Numbered from the stretch's first letter, positions 10,865 through 19,772 are shown. The stretch: DNA of 64,000 nt from Cryobacterium sp. BB307 (GCF_012274275.1 NZ_JAANZA010000003.1:1-64000); one strand, 5' to 3'. A program made the numbers and translations. The notes: generated by a model not told the origin, from the sequence alone.

Positions 10865-12130
10865 GTGAGCGATAACAGCTACTTCAGCGCGCCAGCCGGA
10901 TGGTATCCGGATCCGCTGGGCCTTCCGCAACTCCGTTGGTGGGACAGCACGTCCTGGACGCACCAGACCGCGGAGGCACGTCAGCCGATGGTCATGCAGG
11001 AGACCACCTTCGCCTGGGCGGACGACGACATCGAGGAAGAGCCCTCGGCAGCCACGCGACGCGAGCGCCGCGAGCGCGAGCGCAAGGGCCCGATCGACAA
11101 CGCTCCCCCGACCGCGCAGATGCTGCTGCAGCTGGAGCCGCCGTCGCGCGAGGACATCCAGGTCGACATGCCGGAGCCCGAGGGCGTGGCGCAGCCCACC
11201 CGGGACGACGAACCGTTCGTGGCGACCTTCACCGAGAGCACCTCGACCGAGTCCTCCGACGACGCCTACCGGATCTTCGACACCCTCCGCGACAACTCGC
11301 AGGAGCAGTTCGCCCAGCAGCCGTTCGGTCAGAACCAGTACGGGGCGCAGAACTTCCAGGGCGCGCCGCAGGGCTACCAGCAGCCGTTCCAGCAGGAGCA
11401 GGGCAATTGGGCCCAGTACGGGCAGCAGGAGAAGGCCGACTTCTTCGTGCACGGTCAGGCGCCCGACGCATCCGGATGGGCGCCGCAGCACCAGCAGCAG
11501 TTCGCCCAGCAGCAGCGCCACGCCGTGACCCACACCACGCCGGTGTGGATGATCGCGCTCATCCCGATGCTGCAGCTCGTGTTGAGCCTTCTGCTGCTCA
11601 CCGCGTTCGGCATGGGAGACAACACCGCCGTGATGGCGGCCATCTGGTTCGCGCCGTACCCGTTCGTCGTGCTGTTCGCGTTCCTGGACCGCCGCACGCT
11701 CAAGAAGGCCGGCCACCAGCAAACCGCGCACTGGGCGTGGGCACTCCTCACCGCGCCGATCTACCTGATCGTGCGCGCTGTGGCCTCCATCCGGGAGTCC
11801 GGCAACGGCTTCGGCCCCGTCCTGGTCTGGTTCGCTCTCGCCTTGCTGCAGGTCGGCTCGGTCGTCGCAGTGCCCGGTCTGATCATCTCCAGCCTGCCCG
11901 CGGTCTTCGCCGCTGAGGCGGAGGCGTCGATCATGTCCGACGCCCAGGTGATCGGCTCCACGATGACCGTCACCTGCCCCGCCGCTCCCCCGGTGCTCAT
12001 CGGACAGCAGTTCGAGTGCTCCGGTGTGCAGGCCAATGGCACGGAGCTCTCCATACTGGTGAGCCTCGAGCGCGTCAACGGCTGGATCGACTGGCGCGTC
12101 GACGACTGGGGCATCTACACCATCGGCTAG
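10865..12130 (+). CDS. DUF2510 membrane protein with C-terminal DUF4333-like domain
   Basis: 421 aa, GTG start with GGGGGA 8 nt upstream. The N-terminal DUF2510 motif AGWYPDP...LRWWDSTSWT covers residues 9-35. A low-complexity linker rich in Q, P and G follows (about 140-215), then three or four membrane spans (about 220-340), and a C-terminal extracytoplasmic domain in which two cysteines bracket 'PAAPPVLIGQQFEC', as in DUF4333. Function unknown; the layout suggests a cytosolic sensor head and an external domain. It is a paralogue of the gene at 31433 (shared HWAWALL...YLI-RA segment). TAGGCT at 10821 or TAAATT at 10835 could be its -10 element. Confidence 0.78.
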   Translation: MSDNSYFSAPAGWYPDPLGLPQLRWWDSTSWTHQTAEARQPMVMQETTFAWADDDIEEEPSAATRRERRERERKGPIDNAPPTAQMLLQLEPPSREDIQVDMPEPEGVAQPTRDDEPFVATFTESTSTESSDDAYRIFDTLRDNSQEQFAQQPFGQNQYGAQNFQGAPQGYQQPFQQEQGNWAQYGQQEKADFFVHGQAPDASGWAPQHQQQFAQQQRHAVTHTTPVWMIALIPMLQLVLSLLLLTAFGMGDNTAVMAAIWFAPYPFVVLFAFLDRRTLKKAGHQQTAHWAWALLTAPIYLIVRAVASIRESGNGFGPVLVWFALALLQVGSVVAVPGLIISSLPAVFAAEAEASIMSDAQVIGSTMTVTCPAAPPVLIGQQFECSGVQANGTELSILVSLERVNGWIDWRVDDWGIYTIG

Positions 12131-12137
12131 CCGGTCG

Positions 12138-12560
12138 TCACCACCGATAGTCGTCCTGCGGCATCCAGCGGACGCCACGCATGTGGCAGAGCAGGATGCC
12201 GCGGACGACTGTGCCCTGCGCGTCGCAGGCTGCGTGCAGCAGGCGTGCCCAGGCGCGGTCCCGGTCGGTGAGTTGCCCGTCGTGCAGTTCCTCGAGCACG
12301 ATCAGCACCGAAGCGGCGTCGAGGTTGCGCGCCGTGTCGCCGATCGCGAGCGCGAACGCACGCGCATCGTCCTCGGTCAGCTCGCCCGGCAGCGAGTCGA
12401 CGGGGATGAGCAGCGGCAGCTGAACCTGCTCGTCATCGAGGAACATCAGCCACAGCTGTCGCTGGTTCGCATGCACGAGCAGCTCGGTGACGCGGTTCTC
12501 GATCTCGATCGGGTTGGTGAGGGGGCGTTCGCGGGTGTCATCGTGGCTGGGTGGCTTCAT
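12138..12560 (-). CDS. Conserved hypothetical protein
   Basis: 140 aa. A soluble alpha/beta protein without signal peptide or membrane segments. It has a run resembling a small Rossmann-like core (RQLWLMFLDDEQVQLPLLIPV, then ASVLIVLEELHDGQLTDRD) and a C-terminus with a conserved-looking CHMRGVRWMPQDDY. I do not recognise a family; a distant DUF4192-like or RadC-like relation is possible but the RadC metal motif is absent. It converges with the DUF2510 gene with a 7-nt gap. Confidence 0.65.
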   Translation of the reverse strand: MKPPSHDDTRERPLTNPIEIENRVTELLVHANQRQLWLMFLDDEQVQLPLLIPVDSLPGELTEDDARAFALAIGDTARNLDAASVLIVLEELHDGQLTDRDRAWARLLHAACDAQGTVVRGILLCHMRGVRWMPQDDYRW

Positions 12561-12574
12561 CCGCCCATGATCAA

Positions 12575-12606
12575 CGGCCGCCCGACGAGAATTCGTCGGG
12601 CGGCCG
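12575..12606 (-). terminator. Strong hairpin downstream of the purine permease
   Basis: A perfect 14-bp stem (CGGCCGCCCGACGA at 12575-12588, complement at 12593-12606) encloses a 4-nt loop. It sits 42 nt past the stop of the minus-strand permease gene, and a short T-containing stretch follows on that strand. It is probably an intrinsic terminator without a long U tract. Confidence 0.7.
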
Positions 12607-12647
12607 CCAGTTGGGGATGGACCGCTGGGCTCACGCCCCGGTGAGGG

Positions 12648-14117
12648 CTAGCCGATCAGCGCCTCGATCGGGCCGCGCGCGAAGTAGAGCAGGAACCCGG
12701 CCGCAACGATCCACAGCAGCGGCGAGATCTCCCGCGCCTTGCCAGCCAGCGCGCGCACGATCACCCAGCTGATGAAGCCGACGCCGATGCCGTTGGCGAT
12801 CGAGTAGGTCAGCGGCATCACCACGATGGTCAGGAACACCGGCAGGCCAACCGAGAACTCGCTCCAATCGATGAAGCGGATCTGCGACACCATCAGCACA
12901 CCCACAACGACGAGCGCCGCGCCGGCGACCTCGAGCGGCACCACCTGGGTGAGCGGGGTGAAGAACATGGCGAGCAGGAAGAGCACCCCGGTGACGATGT
13001 TGGCGAGGCCGGTGCGGGCACCCTCGCCGACGCCGGCGGCGGAGTCGATGAAGATCGTGTTCGACGACGACGAGGTCGCGCCGCCTGCCACTGCGCCGAC
13101 GCCTTCCACGATCAGCGCTGACTTCAGCCGCGGGAAGTTGCCCTTGTCGTCCTGCAGACCGGCTTCCTTGGTGAGCCCGGTTAGGGTGCCAACCGCGTCG
13201 AAGAAGTTGGTGAAGACGAGAGTGAACACCAGCATGATCGCGGCGAGTGCGCCGATCCGTTCGAACGCACCGAAGCTGAACGCTCCGATCAGGCCGAGGT
13301 CGGGGACCGCGACGATCGACTCGGGCAGTGCGGGCACATTCAGGCTCCAGCCGGACGGGTTGGGGCCGTCTTCGGTGAACGAGGGGCCGATCTTCAAGAG
13401 CGCCTCGGCGATGATCGCGATGACGGTGGTCGCGAGGATCCCGATGAGCAGCGCCCCCGTCACCTTGCGCGCCATGAGCACGCCCATGATCAGCAGCCCA
13501 ATGATGAAGATCACGGTCGGGATGCTGGTGACAGAGCCGCCATCTCCCAGCTGCACCGGCGGAGAGGGGTTGCCGCTGGAGCGCACGAAGCCGGCGTCGA
13601 CCAGCCCGATGAAGGCGATGAACAGGCCGATGCCGACGGTGATCGCGGTCTTCAACTGCGCAGGAACCGCCTTGAAGATGAGCTCACGCAGCTTGGTGGC
13701 CGACAGCAGCACGATGATGAGCCCGTTGATGACGACAAGGCCCATTGCCTCGGCCCAGGTGACCTGCCCGACAACGCTCACGGCGAGGAACGAGTTGATG
13801 CCGAGGCCGGCGGCCAGGCCGAACGGCAGGTTGGCGACGAGCCCGAACAGGATCGTCATCACGCCGGCGGTCAGGCCGGTGACCGCAGCGAGCTGCTGGC
13901 CGTCGAGCATGGTGCCGGCGACATCCTCCGTGCCACCGAGGATGAGCGGGTTCAGGATGACTATGTACGCCATCGTCATGAATGTCACGAGACCACCGCG
14001 CACCTCGCGACCGACGTTCGAACCGCGTCGGCTGATCTCGAAGAAGGAATCGAATCTCTCCCGGAAGGAGTTTCCGGATCCGCGCTTGACGGGACTCTCG
14101 ATTTGCTGCTGGGACAC
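12648..14117 (-). CDS. NCS2 family purine permease (AzgA/GhxP type)
   Basis: 489 aa from the GTG at 14117, chosen because GAAAGG lies 7 nt upstream; the reading frame stays open further upstream without a better start. About 13 hydrophobic segments, with GGLVTFMTMAYIVILNPLIL near the start, FGLAAGLGINSFLA, FTNFFDAVGTLTG and GGATSSSSNTIFIDSAAG near the centre, all hallmarks of AzgA-type guanine/hypoxanthine/adenine:H+ symporters. It would import purine bases. A -10-like TATGCT lies 35 nt upstream on the minus strand. It diverges from the MFS gene. Confidence 0.9.
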   Translation of the reverse strand: MSQQQIESPVKRGSGNSFRERFDSFFEISRRGSNVGREVRGGLVTFMTMAYIVILNPLILGGTEDVAGTMLDGQQLAAVTGLTAGVMTILFGLVANLPFGLAAGLGINSFLAVSVVGQVTWAEAMGLVVINGLIIVLLSATKLRELIFKAVPAQLKTAITVGIGLFIAFIGLVDAGFVRSSGNPSPPVQLGDGGSVTSIPTVIFIIGLLIMGVLMARKVTGALLIGILATTVIAIIAEALLKIGPSFTEDGPNPSGWSLNVPALPESIVAVPDLGLIGAFSFGAFERIGALAAIMLVFTLVFTNFFDAVGTLTGLTKEAGLQDDKGNFPRLKSALIVEGVGAVAGGATSSSSNTIFIDSAAGVGEGARTGLANIVTGVLFLLAMFFTPLTQVVPLEVAGAALVVVGVLMVSQIRFIDWSEFSVGLPVFLTIVVMPLTYSIANGIGVGFISWVIVRALAGKAREISPLLWIVAAGFLLYFARGPIEALIG

Positions 14118-14207
14118 TTGTATGCCTTTCACCACAATAGGGACGCGTTCAGCATAGAAGCGTTGAGGGTCGGGTTTCGCCGCCACACGGCGCGATAGCG
14201 TTGAGTG

Positions 14208-15869
14208 ATGCACGATGGCGGATGGCTGAGCGACAAGGAGCGCAAGAGGCTCACCCGCATCCCCAGCGACACGGCCATGACGGCGACCCTTGCGGGCACC
14301 GGCCTCATCGTCTCGTCGATGCAGACGCTCGTGACGCCGATCGTTCCGCAGCTGCCCGCACTGCTCGACACCTCGGTCGCCGAGGCCCAGTGGGTGCTCA
14401 CCGCGACGCTGCTTGCCGCGTGCATCGGCACACCCATCGCCGGGCGCCTGGGCGACATGTACGGCAAGCGCCGCATCACCCTTGCACTGCTCGTGCTGAT
14501 GGTGCTCGGCTCGCTCATCGCCGCGATCTCCAACACGCTCATCCCGCTGGTCATCGGCCGCGCGCTGCAGGGGCTGAGCCTCGGCGCGATCGCGCTCGGC
14601 ATCAGCATCCTGCGGGACGTCATCCATCCGTCCAAGCTCGGCCGGTCGGTCGCGCTTGTGAGCGCATCGCTCGGTGTCGGCGGGGCTGTCGGACTGGCTG
14701 CTGCCGCGCTGATCGCGGAGAACTTCGACTGGCACTACCTGTTCTGGCTGTCGGCTGCGCTCGGCGTGCTCGCGTTCGTGCTGGTGATCCGGATCATCCC
14801 GGTCAGCACACTGCGCACCGCCGGCCGCTTCGACTGGGTCGGCTCGATCGGGCTCAGCATCGGGCTCGTCGCGCTCCTGCTCGCGATCTCGAACGGAAGC
14901 GTCTGGGGCTGGACGAGCCCGCTCACCCTCACCCTGCTGATCGGCTCCGTCGTCGTCTTCGCTCTGTGGGGCTGGTACGAGGTGCGCGTCGTCGACCCGC
15001 TGGTAGACCTCCGCGTCGCCGCCCGCAAGCCGGTGCTGCTGACCAACCTCGCCTCAGTGGCGGCGGGCTTCGCGTTCTTCGTGACCGCCGGATCGCAGCC
15101 GATCCTGCTCGAGCTGCCGAGCGCAACCGGTGTCGGCCTCGGCCAGACGATCCTCGTCGCCGCCTTGTGCCTCATGCCGAACGGGATCGTGATGTTCCTG
15201 CTCTCCCCCGTCGCCGCAAGACTGTCCGATCGTCGCGGACCGCGCACGAGCCTCGTGCTCGGGATGCTCATCATCGCCATCGCCTTCGCCATCTCGGTGT
15301 TCCTCATGCAGGAGATCTGGCATGTCATCCTCGTGTCGACGCTCGTCGGGGCAGGCGTGAGCTTTGCGTACTCGGCCATGCCGACCCTGATCATGCATGC
15401 GGTTCCAGCCACGGAGACGGCGGCGGCCAACGGGCTGAACTCGGTGATGCGCACCCTCGGCTCGACCGTCGCGGCGAGTCTGATCGGGGTGATCCTGTCG
15501 TCCAGCTTCACCGTCTACCAGGGGATCGAGATCCCGACCCGAGGCGCCTTCCAGACAGTGTTCGCTGTGGGCGCCGGCGTCGCCTTCCTTGGCGCACTGC
15601 TGGCGCTCATCATCCCCCGTCGCGTACGGGTCTATGAGACCGCGAGCATCCCGATCCAGTTGCCTGAGGACTCCCCACACCTCTCCAGCATCCGTGCCTA
15701 CACTGACGCCATGGACCGAGACCTGATCGAACCGAACCCCGACGACGAGCGTGAAGTCGAGTTGGACGAGGAAGAGCAACTTGACGCGCCACCCACCCTG
15801 GATCCGGATGAGCGTGTCGAGCAGGAGAACGACGAAGAGGCACTGCCCGATGAGGAGCGCCCGGTCTAA
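14208..15869 (+). CDS. MFS transporter, DHA2 (14-TM) drug-exporter type
   Basis: 553 aa. The first six helices carry GRLGDMYGKRRITL (motif A, between helices 2 and 3) and a motif C-like LGVGGAVGLAAAALIAE near helix 5. About 14 helices in total place it in the EmrB/QacA branch of proton-driven exporters. The last ~60 residues are a hydrophilic, strongly acidic cytosolic tail (repeated DDE/EEE), longer than usual. The ATG at 14208 is 6 nt after a TAGCGT box (14196-14201), so it is probably leaderless. No regulator gene adjoins it, and the substrate is unknown. Confidence 0.85.
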   Translation: MHDGGWLSDKERKRLTRIPSDTAMTATLAGTGLIVSSMQTLVTPIVPQLPALLDTSVAEAQWVLTATLLAACIGTPIAGRLGDMYGKRRITLALLVLMVLGSLIAAISNTLIPLVIGRALQGLSLGAIALGISILRDVIHPSKLGRSVALVSASLGVGGAVGLAAAALIAENFDWHYLFWLSAALGVLAFVLVIRIIPVSTLRTAGRFDWVGSIGLSIGLVALLLAISNGSVWGWTSPLTLTLLIGSVVVFALWGWYEVRVVDPLVDLRVAARKPVLLTNLASVAAGFAFFVTAGSQPILLELPSATGVGLGQTILVAALCLMPNGIVMFLLSPVAARLSDRRGPRTSLVLGMLIIAIAFAISVFLMQEIWHVILVSTLVGAGVSFAYSAMPTLIMHAVPATETAAANGLNSVMRTLGSTVAASLIGVILSSSFTVYQGIEIPTRGAFQTVFAVGAGVAFLGALLALIIPRRVRVYETASIPIQLPEDSPHLSSIRAYTDAMDRDLIEPNPDDEREVELDEEEQLDAPPTLDPDERVEQENDEEALPDEERPV

Positions 15870-15957
15870 GGGCGAGTTGTGGGGTGGTTCTCAGAGGCGA
15901 ACCAGAGAGCGCTCGTAGGCTCCGCACACCTGACCACCGAACGCAAGGGGCCCCGAC

Positions 15958-16134
15958 ATGAGTGACCTCAACCTTCCCCCGGGAACGCACGACGAGTCGA
16001 ACCTCGACGGGGACACCCTCGAGTACTCGGTCGTCAGAGAGCTGAGACGGAACCAGCCAGAGGAGGCGGAAGACCCGACCCTCCCGGGCGGGTCGATCAC
16101 CCTCGGGCTCGATGTCGGAGGCGCGCTGCGCTGA
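15958..16134 (+). CDS. Small acidic hypothetical protein (58 aa)
   Basis: The product begins MSDLNLPPGTHDES and ends LGLDVGGALR. A -10 box TAGGCT (15916-15921), a leader of about 30 nt and AAGGGG 7 nt before the ATG support a real gene. The stop lies 19 nt before the glutathione peroxidase start, and the peroxidase has its own -10 box overlapping that gap. The protein is hydrophilic and probably disordered, with no recognised motif. Confidence 0.6.
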   Translation: MSDLNLPPGTHDESNLDGDTLEYSVVRELRRNQPEEAEDPTLPGGSITLGLDVGGALR

Positions 16135-16153
16135 CGACGTACACTCTCTAGGT

Positions 16154-16645
16154 GTGAGCCTTCGAGACATCCCGATTACAACCATCGACGGACGCGAGAC
16201 GACCTTCGCCGAGTTCGCTGACGGTGTCGTCTTGGTGGTGAATGTCGCTTCGCATTGCGGCCACACACCGCAGTACGAGCAGCTCGAGCAGCTGCAGCGC
16301 ACCTACGGCGATCGCGGGTTCACCGTGTTCGGGGTCCCGTGCAATCAGTTCGGCTTCCAGGAGCCGGGCAGCGCCGAGGCGATCCAGGAGTTCTGCTCCA
16401 CGACGTACGGCGTCTCGTTCCCGCTGGCCGAGAAGGCACGCGTCAACGGCGCCAAGCAGCATCCGCTGTACGCCGAGCTCACCACCGTCCCGGATGCCGA
16501 CGGCGTGGCGGGCAAGGTGAAGTGGAACTTCGAGAAGTTCCTGGTCACCCCTGACGGCGCCGTGCGCCGCTTCCGCAGCGCGGTGAAGCCCGACGCGCCG
16601 GAAGTGGTCCGGGCGATCGAGCAGGCGCTGGCCACAGTCAGCTAG
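16154..16645 (+). CDS. Glutathione peroxidase family thiol peroxidase
   Basis: 163 aa from GTG 16154, which lies 8 nt behind TACACT (16140-16145). The peroxidatic residue is Cys 35 in NVASHCGHTPQY (canonical NVASKCGxTxQY). The active-site Gln 70 in CNQFGFQEPG and the Trp-Asn pair in KWNFEKFLV complete the tetrad. Non-animal members normally use thioredoxin rather than glutathione and reduce lipid or hydrogen peroxides. The usual Lys next to the peroxidatic Cys is His here. It is cytosolic and likely monocistronic. Confidence 0.92.
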   Translation: MSLRDIPITTIDGRETTFAEFADGVVLVVNVASHCGHTPQYEQLEQLQRTYGDRGFTVFGVPCNQFGFQEPGSAEAIQEFCSTTYGVSFPLAEKARVNGAKQHPLYAELTTVPDADGVAGKVKWNFEKFLVTPDGAVRRFRSAVKPDAPEVVRAIEQALATVS

Positions 16646-16688
16646 CTGGCGGCACCGCCCGTTCACCTTGGGCCGGTAGACGTGTGCC

Positions 16689-17294
16689 GTGCAGGAACTC
16701 GTCGACTGGGTGATCGAAGCCGCCGGTTCACCGTGGGTGTTTCCCGTCGTTTTCGCCCTGATCGTGGCCGACGCCTTCCTGATCGTCGTGCCCAGCGAGA
16801 CGGTGGTGGTCGCGCTCGGCGCACTCGCGCTGTCGGCCGGGCAGCCAAACCTGTGGGTGCTGATCCCGATCGCCGCGATAGCCGCCATGCTCGGCGACAA
16901 CCTCACCTACCTGGTCGGGCGGGCGGTGGGACTCGAGCGTTTCGGCTGGATGCGACGGCGCCAGGTCGCGTCGGCGTTCGCGTGGGCGCGCCGGTCGCTC
17001 GACCGACGAGCAGCGGTCGTCATGCTGACCGCCCGATTCGTGCCGTTCGGTCGCATCGCGGTGAACCTCACTGCAGGCGCCACCGGGTTCGCCTACGGGA
17101 GGTTCCTTCCCCTGAGCGTGATCGCCGGATGCGTGTGGGCCGTCTACAACGTCGTCATCGGGGCGGCGTTCGGTGCGTGGTTCTCGTCGCATCCGGTGCT
17201 TGCGGTAGTGCTGTCGATCGTCGTCGCGATCACTCTGGGAGTCGTCGTCGATCGGATCACGGCGGTGGTGGCCAGCCGCCGGTGGCACCTATGA
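16689..17294 (+). CDS. DedA family membrane protein
   Basis: 201 aa, GTG start 6 nt behind TAGACG. DedA features: an N-terminal helix pair ending PSETVVVALGALA, a GDNLTYLVGRAVG segment, and FVPFGRIAVNLTAGATGF around residues 116-133, matching the 'F.R..P..R......AG' motif in which the arginine is essential. Family members are lipid scramblases or transporters and some act on undecaprenyl phosphate recycling. Four to five membrane spans. It converges with the YdeI gene with a 5-nt gap. Confidence 0.87.
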   Translation: MQELVDWVIEAAGSPWVFPVVFALIVADAFLIVVPSETVVVALGALALSAGQPNLWVLIPIAAIAAMLGDNLTYLVGRAVGLERFGWMRRRQVASAFAWARRSLDRRAAVVMLTARFVPFGRIAVNLTAGATGFAYGRFLPLSVIAGCVWAVYNVVIGAAFGAWFSSHPVLAVVLSIVVAITLGVVVDRITAVVASRRWHL

Positions 17295-17299
17295 GCACA

Positions 17300-17890
17300 T
17301 CACGGCATGCGCTTCTGCGGGTACGGGGTCTCATGCCGCGCGAGCATGTCCACGAAGGCGGCGATGCGGCGCTCTCGCCCGGCTTGAGTCTTCAACTGGC
17401 TCAGCCGGAAGTACAGCGCGAACCGGTTCTGGGGGTTCAGCACCTCGAACATCCTCTGCGCCTCAGGCACCGCGGCGATCGCGGCGAGCAGGTCGGCAGG
17501 GAGCTCAGCCGAGGCTGGACCGGCGTAGGCAGCCTCCCAACGACCATCGGCCTTCGCCGCTTCCACCGCTGCGCGGCCCGCATCCGTCATGCGGCCGTCG
17601 GCTTCGAGCCTCTCGATCCGTTCGATATTCTTCAGCGACCACGAACTGCGTTTGGTTCGGGGCGTGAAGCGCTGAAACCAGGTCTCATCGTCGCGCCGCA
17701 GTGACTGCCCGTCGATCCAGCCGAAGCACAGCGCCTCCTGCAATGCGCCCTCGTAGTCGAGCGCCGTGACCGTGCCGCCCTTCTTCGTGAGGATGAGGCG
17801 CACGCCCGGCGAGCGGTCGTGGTTCTGCTCCAGCCAGGAGCGCCAGGCGGCAGCATCCGGAAACAGCATGTCTTCGAGCGGGATGGCCAT
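17300..17890 (-). CDS. YdeI/OmpD-associated family protein
   Basis: 196 aa. The N-terminal half contains WRSWLEQNHDRSPGVRLIL, ALCFGWIDGQSLRRDDETW and RFTPRTKRSSWSLKN, the diagnostic segments of the YdeI/OmpD-associated family. The C-terminal part has a second conserved helix pair used in bacteriocin-protection annotations. The molecular activity is unknown. The ATG is 6 nt behind TAGGCT (17897-17902, minus strand), so it is probably leaderless; the divergent acetyltransferase gene starts only 39 nt away. Confidence 0.85.
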   Translation of the reverse strand: MAIPLEDMLFPDAAAWRSWLEQNHDRSPGVRLILTKKGGTVTALDYEGALQEALCFGWIDGQSLRRDDETWFQRFTPRTKRSSWSLKNIERIERLEADGRMTDAGRAAVEAAKADGRWEAAYAGPASAELPADLLAAIAAVPEAQRMFEVLNPQNRFALYFRLSQLKTQAGRERRIAAFVDMLARHETPYPQKRMP

Positions 17891-17929
17891 ACAGGGAGCC
17901 TACGAGCGGCCACCGATATGGTGGAGGGC
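17891..17929. promoter_or_regulatory. 39-bp bidirectional leaderless promoter
   Basis: TAGGCT on the minus strand (17897-17902) serves the YdeI gene and TATGGT on the plus strand (17917-17922) serves the acetyltransferase. Each -10 box is 6-7 nt from its start codon, and the -35 region of each promoter must overlap the -10 region of the other. Confidence 0.6.
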
Positions 17930-18214
17930 ATGGCCAAGGAAATGGTGCACCAGAGCGATCAGAGCCGGTACGCGCTGCTCATCGACGGTGAACTCGCAAG
18001 CGTCGTCGACTACCGCATCAACGAGAACCAGATCTCCTTCCACCACACCTACACCGCGCCCAACCGTCGCGGTCAGGGCCTTGCCGGCGAGATCGTCGAG
18101 TTCGCGGTCAACGATGTCGAGGCCAACAGTGAGCGCCGCATCGTGCCGATGTGCTGGTACGTCGGCGTGTGGTTCGACGAGCATCCGGAGCGCGCCGAGC
18201 TGCTCAGCCGCTGA
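17930..18214 (+). CDS. GNAT-like N-acetyltransferase, short YjdJ type
   Basis: 94 aa from ATG 17930, 7 nt behind TATGGT. The short single-domain acetyltransferases of this type (Acetyltransf_CG) have a compact core with the acetyl-CoA loop NRRGQGLAGEIVEFAV (about 43-58) and a conserved CWYVGVWFDEHPE near the C-terminus. Both are present. The substrate is unknown. It converges on the SDR gene with an 8-nt gap. Confidence 0.85.
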   Translation: MAKEMVHQSDQSRYALLIDGELASVVDYRINENQISFHHTYTAPNRRGQGLAGEIVEFAVNDVEANSERRIVPMCWYVGVWFDEHPERAELLSR

Positions 18215-18222
18215 CGCGACTG

Positions 18223-18975
18223 CTACTGCGCGGTGTACGCGCCGTCGACGAGGTATTGCGAGCCGGTGACGAACGCCGCCTCATCCGAGAGCAGGAACAG
18301 GACCAGGTTGGCGACCTCCTGCGCAGTTCCCAGCCGCCCGATCGGATGCTTGCCGACGAGCGCGTCGTAGGCCTCCTTGGGTAGGCCCGCGAGCAGCGGA
18401 GTGTCGATGTAACCGGGGTGCACCGAGTTCACGCGGATGCCCAGCGACGAGTAGGCAAGCGCCGCGGCCTTTGTCATCCCGGCGACGCCATGTTTTGCCG
18501 TGACATACGGGACCGCGTTGGCGTCACCGACCAGACCGAGGATCGACGAGGTGTTCACGATCGAGCCGCCGCCCGCTGCCAGCATCGCCGGAATCTGGTA
18601 GTACATCCCGTAGAACACCGAGTGCAGGTTGACATCCATGAGCTGCAGGTAGCTCGGGATGTCGATGTCGGCGAGCGGGCCGAGCGGTCCACCGATCCCC
18701 GCATTGTTGAATGCGAGATGCACGGCACCGAACTCGTCGACCGCGACGTCGACGGTGTCCTTGACGTCGTCCGGATTCCCGACATCGCCCGCTACCGCGC
18801 GCGCCCTGCCGCCGGCTCCAGTGATCTGGTCGACAACCTCCTGGGCGACCTCCTGCTTGAGGTCGTTCACGACGACCGCGGCACCCTCCGCGGCGAGCGC
18901 GAGGGCGACCGCTTGCCCGATGCCGGAGCCTCCCCCGGTGACCACGGCAACCTTGCCCTTGAATCGATTGTCCAT
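18223..18975 (-). CDS. Short-chain dehydrogenase/reductase
   Basis: 250 aa, ATG with GGAAGGGAG upstream. Classical SDR: cofactor loop TGGGSGIG at 13-20, NNAG at 90-93, catalytic Ser 143/144, Tyr 157 and Lys 161 in YVTAK. The acidic residue after strand 2 (VVNDLK) favours NAD(H). The C-terminus ends with the usual GSQYLVDGAYTAQ. It resembles glucose 1-dehydrogenase or 3-oxoacyl reductase-like SDRs, but the substrate cannot be told from sequence. No co-transcribed pathway gene. Confidence 0.9.
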   Translation of the reverse strand: MDNRFKGKVAVVTGGGSGIGQAVALALAAEGAAVVVNDLKQEVAQEVVDQITGAGGRARAVAGDVGNPDDVKDTVDVAVDEFGAVHLAFNNAGIGGPLGPLADIDIPSYLQLMDVNLHSVFYGMYYQIPAMLAAGGGSIVNTSSILGLVGDANAVPYVTAKHGVAGMTKAAALAYSSLGIRVNSVHPGYIDTPLLAGLPKEAYDALVGKHPIGRLGTAQEVANLVLFLLSDEAAFVTGSQYLVDGAYTAQ

Positions 18976-19082
18976 GCCCTGCGCTCCCTTCCTCTCATGA
19001 GCGATGAGTGCCCAGTGAACGTCGTGTGGCTGGGAGGTTACCGCCCGGAGGGAGCGCGGGTCGCCGCGTTAGGCTGGGGGCG

Positions 19083-19751
19083 ATGCGCCTCATCTTCATT
19101 CGCCACGGTCAGACACCCGCAAACGTCCTGGGGTTGCTCGATACCGCGCATCCGGGTCCCGGCCTCACCGAGCTGGGCACGACGCAGGCGGCGGCGATCC
19201 CGGATGCCTTGGACGGTCAGGGTGTCGATGCCCTGTTCGCCTCAACGCTGGTCCGCACCCAGTTGACCGCGCAGCCGCTCGCGGCCGCTCGCGGTCTGGG
19301 CGTCACTGTGCTCGGCGGGTTGCACGAGATCGAGGCCGGCGCGCTCGAGGGTCGAGGTGACCTGCCGTCGGTGCGCACCTACCTGGAGACGGTGTTCGCC
19401 TGGGGGTCGGGTGACCTGGACGCGCGGATGCCGGGCGGTCCCGATGGTCACGACTTCTTCGGCCGCTACAACGGTGACCTGGAGTCGATCGCGCGCTCCG
19501 GGGTGGACTCGGCAGCGGTCGTCAGCCATGGGGCGGCGATCCGGGTGTGGGTTGCCGCGCACGCGACGAACGTGGCGCCGACGTTCGCGGCCGAGAATCA
19601 CCTGGACAACACCGGCATCGTCGTGCTCGACGGTTCGTTCGATGACGGCTGGTCGCTCGCCCGGTGGGCGGACCAGCCGATCGGCGGGGCCGTGCTGGCG
19701 GATGCGAGCGCCGAAGACCCGACCGGCGAGCCGCTCAGTGAGGCCGACTGA
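19083..19751 (+). CDS. Histidine phosphatase superfamily protein
   Basis: 222 aa, ATG 7 nt behind TAGGCT (19070-19075). The catalytic RHG motif is at residues 7-9 (FIRHGQT), the acid residue in HEIEAGALEG, and the second histidine in VVSHGAAIRVW. These are the active-site elements of phosphoglycerate-mutase-like phosphatases. Without further motifs it could act on a phosphorylated sugar, a nucleotide or a cofactor precursor. It converges on the alpha/beta hydrolase with a 21-nt gap. Confidence 0.88.
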   Translation: MRLIFIRHGQTPANVLGLLDTAHPGPGLTELGTTQAAAIPDALDGQGVDALFASTLVRTQLTAQPLAAARGLGVTVLGGLHEIEAGALEGRGDLPSVRTYLETVFAWGSGDLDARMPGGPDGHDFFGRYNGDLESIARSGVDSAAVVSHGAAIRVWVAAHATNVAPTFAAENHLDNTGIVVLDGSFDDGWSLARWADQPIGGAVLADASAEDPTGEPLSEAD

Positions 19752-19772
19752 CCGCATCCGTCGTCGGCAGCG

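Noticed and set aside
14118-14735. N-terminal extension of the purine permease
   Set aside because: The frame is open upstream, but the added sequence overlaps the divergent MFS gene and looks like its antisense shadow.
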